A stretch of DNA of 64,000 nt, taken from positions 2,151,477 through 2,215,476 of the forward strand of contig CP092079.1 of the NCBI GenBank assembly GCA_022226955.1, given 5' to 3'. Under the pieces are notes generated by a model. It was given only the letters and a program-made list of their open reading frames with translations, was not told where the DNA came from and searched no databases. How positions within the stretch are numbered: position 1 is the first letter of the stretch; every line of letters starts with the position of its first letter. The position numbers were made by a program, and so were the translations under genes. The DNA is from Nitrospira sp. (GTDB lineage Bacteria > Nitrospirota > Nitrospiria > Nitrospirales > Nitrospiraceae). Positions 60,094-64,000 of the stretch are shown piece by piece.

Positions 60094-60779
60094 GGCGTCG
60101 GTTCCTAATCCTCGCGTTCGCGGCGGTCTTTGCGCTAGCCGGGGCAATCTCCTGCGAGCAACAGACCTGGGAATCGACGATGGCGGCTGGGCAGCGAGCG
60201 TTGCAAAAGGGCGACTATGCTGACGCGGAGCGTATCTTTGCCGCCGCGGTGAAAAAAGCCGAGTCCCAGTATGGATTGAACGATCGGCATGTGGCCGTCG
60301 CACTGTCGAGCGAGGCGCAAGCCTTTACGGCACAGGGCAAGTATGTGGAGGCGGAACCGGCCTATCTTCAGGCCTTGAAGATTTACCAGGATGCGCATGG
60401 AGAGAATCACGCCGATGTGGCGGCGACGTTGAATAACCTTGGGGTTCTGCATCGGATGCATGGGCAATATACGGAGGCGGAGCCGTTGCTCATGCGGGCG
60501 CTGGCGATCAAAGAGCGCCTCCATGGCCCGGACCATCCGGACGTTGCACTCACCCTGCACAACCTGGGACAGGTCTATGTGTCGAAAGGCATGCTCGAGA
60601 AGGCGGAATCGCTCTATCGGCGGGCGCTGGCGATTCGGGAGAAGGCGTTGGGAGAGACGCATCGGGATGTGGAAAAGAGCTTGGGCGAATTGACCGGCCT
60701 CTTGCGGAAGCTGCATCGGGATGCCGATGCAGCGCCGCTGGAAGAACGGCTGTCGGCGATCAAGCAACGGCGGAGTTGA
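60090..60779 (+). CDS. Exported TPR (kinesin-light-chain-like) protein
   Basis: The 229-residue protein begins with a signal peptide (FLILAFAAVFALAGAISCEQ, possible lipobox GAISC). The mature part has TPR repeats of the kinesin-light-chain-like type: ALQKGDYADAERIFAAAVKK, then HADVAATLNNLGVLHRMHGQ, then HPDVALTLHNLGQVYVSKGM and HRDVEKSLGELTGLLRKLHR. The start overlaps the flavoprotein stop by ATGA (60090-60093), so the two are translationally coupled, which is unexpected if the flavoprotein is cytoplasmic. A scaffold role is likely. Its partners are unknown. Confidence 0.85.
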   Translation: MRRRFLILAFAAVFALAGAISCEQQTWESTMAAGQRALQKGDYADAERIFAAAVKKAESQYGLNDRHVAVALSSEAQAFTAQGKYVEAEPAYLQALKIYQDAHGENHADVAATLNNLGVLHRMHGQYTEAEPLLMRALAIKERLHGPDHPDVALTLHNLGQVYVSKGMLEKAESLYRRALAIREKALGETHRDVEKSLGELTGLLRKLHRDADAAPLEERLSAIKQRRS

Positions 60780-60811
60780 AGTCCGATTCCCGTCCGGTGT
60801 AGCGTATTCCT

Positions 60812-61048
60812 ATGACGGCACCGAAGCACGAGACAGCGATCGATTGGCGAATGCAGGGCATGATTGCGCGCGCGGTCGGCATCGTGGCTCTCGCCCTTGG
60901 ATTTATGCTGGGCATGGATGGACTCGATGATCCTGCCTCCCCTTGGCTGCGCACGGCGTTAGGCCTGCTGGCGACCGGCATACTGGCGCAGGGGTACGCG
61001 CTGTACTGCTCGATCAAACGCATGCAGCAATTGAATTCCCAATCATGA
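60812..61048 (+). CDS. Small two-helix membrane protein
   Basis: The 78-residue protein has two predicted membrane helices: GMIARAVGIVALALGFMLGM (about residues 16-35) and LRTALGLLATGILAQGYALY (about 46-65). The C-terminal tail is short and polar (SIKRMQQLNSQS). It lies 32 bases downstream of the TPR gene, and its stop overlaps the start of the next lipoprotein gene by ATGA. I do not recognise a family. It could be a membrane anchor for the lipoprotein or TPR protein. Confidence 0.65.
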   Translation: MTAPKHETAIDWRMQGMIARAVGIVALALGFMLGMDGLDDPASPWLRTALGLLATGILAQGYALYCSIKRMQQLNSQS

Positions 61049-61476
61049 CTCGCGTCCTCCCAGCCGTTCGCGTCATGGTCTGCGGGCTTGTCGTGGCCGC
61101 CGTGCTGACGATGACCGCCTGCGGCGGTCCCTGGCGCGATATCTACTTCAAGAATGGTGTGGACCGGCTGACGCAGGAGGATGTGCGCGAGAAGTTCGGC
61201 GCCCCGCATACGGCCAAGACGCCTGCGCTGGGAGGAGACAGTGTCTGGACGTACCGGGTTCCGATGGGAGACAAAGAACTGGAATCCATTGCCTCTCCAG
61301 GGCTCAGCGGCGCCGGCGAATCGGTCGGCGCGCTTCTGGGAAAGCCGGGAGAGGGGCCGAAGCCGACGCTGTATTGTTATCGGTATACGCTGGCGTTCAG
61401 CGAACAGAAAGTCCTGAAGTCCTGGAAGCGCGAAGAGTGCGTGCCAGGCACCCGTGAAACGTTGATGGCGCAATAA
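61045..61476 (+). CDS. Predicted lipoprotein
   Basis: The 143-residue protein has a lipoprotein signal (VCGLVVAAVLTMTACGGPWR). The mature part contains DIYFKNGVDRLTQEDVREKF and GAPHTAKTPALGGDSVWTYR, like an SmpA/BamE-type core (helix then VWxY strand), and a late CYRYTLAFSEQKVLKSWKRE with Cys. BamE-type proteins help assemble outer-membrane proteins, but this protein is longer and only the pattern is similar. The ATG at 61045 overlaps the stop of the preceding small membrane protein. A longer frame from 60943 is its shadow. Specific function is uncertain. Confidence 0.7.
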   Translation: MTRVLPAVRVMVCGLVVAAVLTMTACGGPWRDIYFKNGVDRLTQEDVREKFGAPHTAKTPALGGDSVWTYRVPMGDKELESIASPGLSGAGESVGALLGKPGEGPKPTLYCYRYTLAFSEQKVLKSWKREECVPGTRETLMAQ

Positions 61477-61505
61477 CCGGCTGGGCCGGCGCCGCGGTCT
61501 GCGAG

Positions 61506-63047
61506 CTAGAGTACTCCCGCCAATCGATTGATGCTGAGCGTCGTCTGGCCGAAAAACAGCTGGAAGGCGTGGTAGTCCTTTTGCTGCACCTGTTGAGGGA
61601 GCGGGCCGTTGTCGCAATACAACATGCCGATGGGTCTGGTTCCGACGCGAAGAGGCGCGATAATGGCCGATCCAGGATTCCACGTCCGGAGAAATTTTGG
61701 ATTGATGGGGTTGCCGAGAGGGGTGGCGAAGTCCTCGATCCAGATCGCATCGGACCGTTTCATGAGTTGCAAAAAGTGCGGATGGTCCTTGGTCAGCGAA
61801 CCAGACAAGCTATCGATATAGGGCGCCGGATCGTCCATTCCGAGCAACAGGCGGCCCAACAACTGATCGGTATTGTTCGGGTTCAGCAGAGCCAGGGCGA
61901 CCCGGGCGAAGCCGGCGTCCCGGTGCAGGGCATGCACGAGCGTGCTGAGGAGCGTGTTAATGTCTTTGGCTTCGCGCAAGGCGGTTTGCAATAGTTGCAG
62001 CGTCTCGAGCGGATTCGTCTCAATCGCGCTCGGCCCCTGCTTCTGAGGCCTTGCCGTGGCAGCGTTTACCGGAGGCGGCGCGGGAATCGGACAGCTGATT
62101 TCAGGTCCCACGGGATTGTCCCAGAGATCGAACGACAGGCCCGCTGAATGGACTAATTGCTTGCCCCGATCCATCGCGCGTTCGAGGATCTCGGCGAACA
62201 GGTGCGATGGCAGGCCGCTCCCCGTGAGGAGCCCCCGCTTGGCAGCCTCTATTGTGGACGGCGAGGGCGGGCCGGTTATGGCGTCGATCAATGACGAGCA
62301 GCCGATGACGAGGCCCTTGAACATCTCCTGACTGGAATTCCACCGTTCCTGGGTTTGAAGTTCTTCAATGGAAAACAACTCCACGACAACGGGCGGCAGC
62401 GCCCACATCTGTCCGAGAGCTTGCGCGATCCGGAGACGCGGGGCGCCATAGAGCTGTGTTTCCTCCATGATCCGCGCGGCAGTCGTCTTGGCCGTCAGAG
62501 GGATTTTGCGGTAGGACACGTAGAGGTCCTGAGATTGGCTGGCGATGGCGAGGTCGCCGATCGAATGGAGCAGAGTGGCGCTGAAGAGCTGGCTCAACGA
62601 GGGGTATTCGAGCGCCATGCCCAGTTCATTCGTATGCACGGCCGAGACAAGGGCCCGCGCGATAACGCCGCTGACGATTTGCTGCTGATTCGGCCATTGA
62701 CTGAGTTGTTCGACCAGCTGGGATGCCGTGACGATGGAGCGGACCGTATCCAATCCGAGCCAGCTGACGGCGTGGGAGATCGACGTAATGACTTGTTGCG
62801 GGCTGTAGGCAATACTATTGGAGATCTGTAAGACCCGGCAGGACAGCGCCGGATCGCGGCTGATAATCTGAGCGAGGCGGTCGGCTCCGGTGAGCCCTCC
62901 TGTCAGACTGAGAATTTTCTGGCAGGTTTTTTCCAGGGCTGGTAAGCAAGGGCTAGCTTGGTTGAGGAGTGGCTGCAAGGTTTTGTGCAGGCGAGGTCGA
63001 AGAGAATCGGCCAGGGCAGACTCCGACGTTGCGGGTGACAATGACAT
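61506..63047 (-). CDS. HDOD-domain protein with C-terminal GAF-like domain
   Basis: The 513-residue protein has an HDOD domain at about residues 25-235 (LPALEKTCQKILSLTGGLTG, then LAQIISRDPALSCRVLQISN and ISHAVSWLGLDTVRSIVTAS). The HD-type core is partly visible (FSATLLHSIGDLAIASQSQD). A Pro-rich linker follows, then a GAF-like domain near 340-513 (LSTLVHALHRDAGFARVALA and SAIIAPLRVGTRPIGMLYCD). HDOD proteins act in signalling, often with cyclic-di-GMP or two-component systems, mostly by protein interaction rather than hydrolysis. The start at 63047 has GGGAGGAGGAATTTC; a GTG at 63071 is not used. It is divergent from the MscS-like gene. Confidence 0.85.
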   Translation of the reverse strand: MSLSPATSESALADSLRPRLHKTLQPLLNQASPCLPALEKTCQKILSLTGGLTGADRLAQIISRDPALSCRVLQISNSIAYSPQQVITSISHAVSWLGLDTVRSIVTASQLVEQLSQWPNQQQIVSGVIARALVSAVHTNELGMALEYPSLSQLFSATLLHSIGDLAIASQSQDLYVSYRKIPLTAKTTAARIMEETQLYGAPRLRIAQALGQMWALPPVVVELFSIEELQTQERWNSSQEMFKGLVIGCSSLIDAITGPPSPSTIEAAKRGLLTGSGLPSHLFAEILERAMDRGKQLVHSAGLSFDLWDNPVGPEISCPIPAPPPVNAATARPQKQGPSAIETNPLETLQLLQTALREAKDINTLLSTLVHALHRDAGFARVALALLNPNNTDQLLGRLLLGMDDPAPYIDSLSGSLTKDHPHFLQLMKRSDAIWIEDFATPLGNPINPKFLRTWNPGSAIIAPLRVGTRPIGMLYCDNGPLPQQVQQKDYHAFQLFFGQTTLSINRLAGVL

Positions 63048-63136
63048 GAAATTCCTCCTCCCAAATCCCACAATGTGTATCGGATGAATGGCAATGAATC
63101 TTAACTGGCGCAGAAGAGAACTCGAGGATGACTAAT

Positions 63137-63964
63137 ATGCAGCTTGGCTGGATGACCATCGATAGCTCCTTCGTCTTGGATGGACTCAAGTCGCTGATTC
63201 TGCTGGTGTCGGTCATTTTGACCAGGACGCTGGTCGTGCGGGGGATCTCGCGCAACCAGGCCTTGTCGATGGAGGACAAGCGGCGCTGGGTCGTGACGAC
63301 CAGAAACTCGATGGTTTTTGTCATCCTGATCGGTTTCGTTGTCATTTGGGCGCATGAACTCGAAGCCTTTGCCGTCTCGATTGTCGCGTTGGCGGCCGCG
63401 CTAGTCTTGGCGACGAAGGAGCTGATTCTCTGTTTGAGCGGCGCGGCCCTGCGCGTGGGGGGCAAAGTGTATGGGGTCGGCGATCGCATTCAGATCGCTG
63501 GGCACCGAGGGGTGGTGCTGGATCACGATTTGTTCGCCACGAAACTGTTGGAGATCGGTCCCGGCCAGTCTTCGCATTTGTACACGGGACGAGTGACGGT
63601 GTTTCCCAACAGCCTTCTGTTCACGAACCCGCTGGTCAAAGAAAATCCTGGGCAGGAGTACGGTCTCTATACCTTGACGGTGCCGTTGACATCGGAAGGA
63701 GCATGGCAGAAAGCCGAGCAGGCCTTGATGGCGGCCGCTAAGGCCGAGTGCGATCCTTTTATGGAAGAAGCCGTTCGACAGATGAAGCTGCTGGAGCAGG
63801 CCAATCTCCTGGAAGCGCCTTCGCCGGAGCCTCGCATCACCATCCAGCTGCCAGAGCCTGGGAAACTCCAGCTAGTGCTTCGGTTTCCCGCGCCGGATCG
63901 AGGCCGTTCGCGAGTGGAACAGGCCATCCTTCATCGGTATCTGACCGAGATGACTCGCGCCTGA
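63137..63964 (+). CDS. MscS-like mechanosensitive channel family protein
   Basis: The 275-residue protein has three N-terminal membrane segments: LILLVSVILTRTLVV, then SMVFVILIGFVVIWA and the pore-like AFAVSIVALAAALVLATKEL. The MscS beta domain follows: VGDRIQIAGHRGVVLDHDLF, then GRVTVFPNSLLFTNPLVKEN. Small-conductance channels open under membrane tension to relieve osmotic shock. The C-terminal cytoplasmic part (PLTSEGAWQKAEQALMAAAK) is shorter than in E. coli MscS. Two in-frame ATGs exist at 63128 and 63137; the second has GAGG at a better distance. It is divergent from the HDOD gene. The last 36 bases of the window show no feature. Confidence 0.82.
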   Translation: MQLGWMTIDSSFVLDGLKSLILLVSVILTRTLVVRGISRNQALSMEDKRRWVVTTRNSMVFVILIGFVVIWAHELEAFAVSIVALAAALVLATKELILCLSGAALRVGGKVYGVGDRIQIAGHRGVVLDHDLFATKLLEIGPGQSSHLYTGRVTVFPNSLLFTNPLVKENPGQEYGLYTLTVPLTSEGAWQKAEQALMAAAKAECDPFMEEAVRQMKLLEQANLLEAPSPEPRITIQLPEPGKLQLVLRFPAPDRGRSRVEQAILHRYLTEMTRA

Positions 63965-64000
63965 GTGGAAAAGTAGAACGGGCCTCGCGATAGATAATCG

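Overview
The window looks like a chromosomal segment around the replication origin of a Gram-negative chemolithoautotroph, most probably a Nitrospira-like member of the Nitrospirota. This assignment is inferred from gene content: a gyrB-dnaN-dnaA block, a large DabA/DabB-type inorganic-carbon transport cluster with duplicated membrane subunits, many lipoproteins and periplasmic proteins, PilZ and HDOD proteins, and moderately high GC. No marker such as 16S rRNA is present to settle it.

Layout. 1-3986 carries gyrB (cut by the window edge), dnaN and dnaA, all on the minus strand. It is followed by a candidate oriC (3987-4324) with DnaA boxes and a phased TAG-triplet run. 4325-5267 is a low-GC trio of DsrE/F/H (TusD/C/B)-like sulfur-relay proteins, then hisS. 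6786-9324 holds a double-length ThyX and a TPR protein on the plus strand. 9354-13154 is a small accessory island: a KAP P-loop NTPase, an AbrB antitoxin whose PIN toxin survives only as a ten-codon stub, an orphan XRE regulator, a small conserved protein and a palindromic repeat element.

13243-22549 is the most striking region: a DAB/Mps-type inorganic-carbon (or cation) transport cluster. It has two tandem NuoL/DabB paralogues, each behind its own copy of the same promoter and leader. These are followed by a NuoM/N-like subunit, a 1068-residue DabA (DUF2309) and a PII-like protein. A divergently transcribed MpsC/DUF2294 gene sits on the other side of the promoter region.

22591-37314 is mostly plus-strand: SelO, a PQQ-type sugar dehydrogenase lipoprotein, a 1078-residue uncharacterised membrane receptor-like protein with two alpha/beta hydrolases, a small four-Cys protein, a HugZ-like protein, EttA, a patatin lipoprotein, a dTDP-rhamnose-reductase-like SDR and a DUF1295 membrane enzyme, with one minus-strand SYLF protein. 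37284-51279 has PilZ proteins, an HTH/zinc-ribbon regulator divergent from tldD-tldE, TPR proteins and lipoproteins, a LOG-like protein, MsrA, an aminotransferase, CysQ-like phosphatase and CorA.

51373-63964 holds leuC-leuD, two small or sensory proteins (a CxxC/CxC protein and a MEKHLA protein), a large hybrid histidine kinase, a CBS protein, a DUF1653 protein, a dihydrolipoamide-dehydrogenase-like flavoprotein with a TPR partner, an HDOD-GAF protein and an MscS-like channel. I saw no rRNA, tRNA, intact insertion sequence or CRISPR array.
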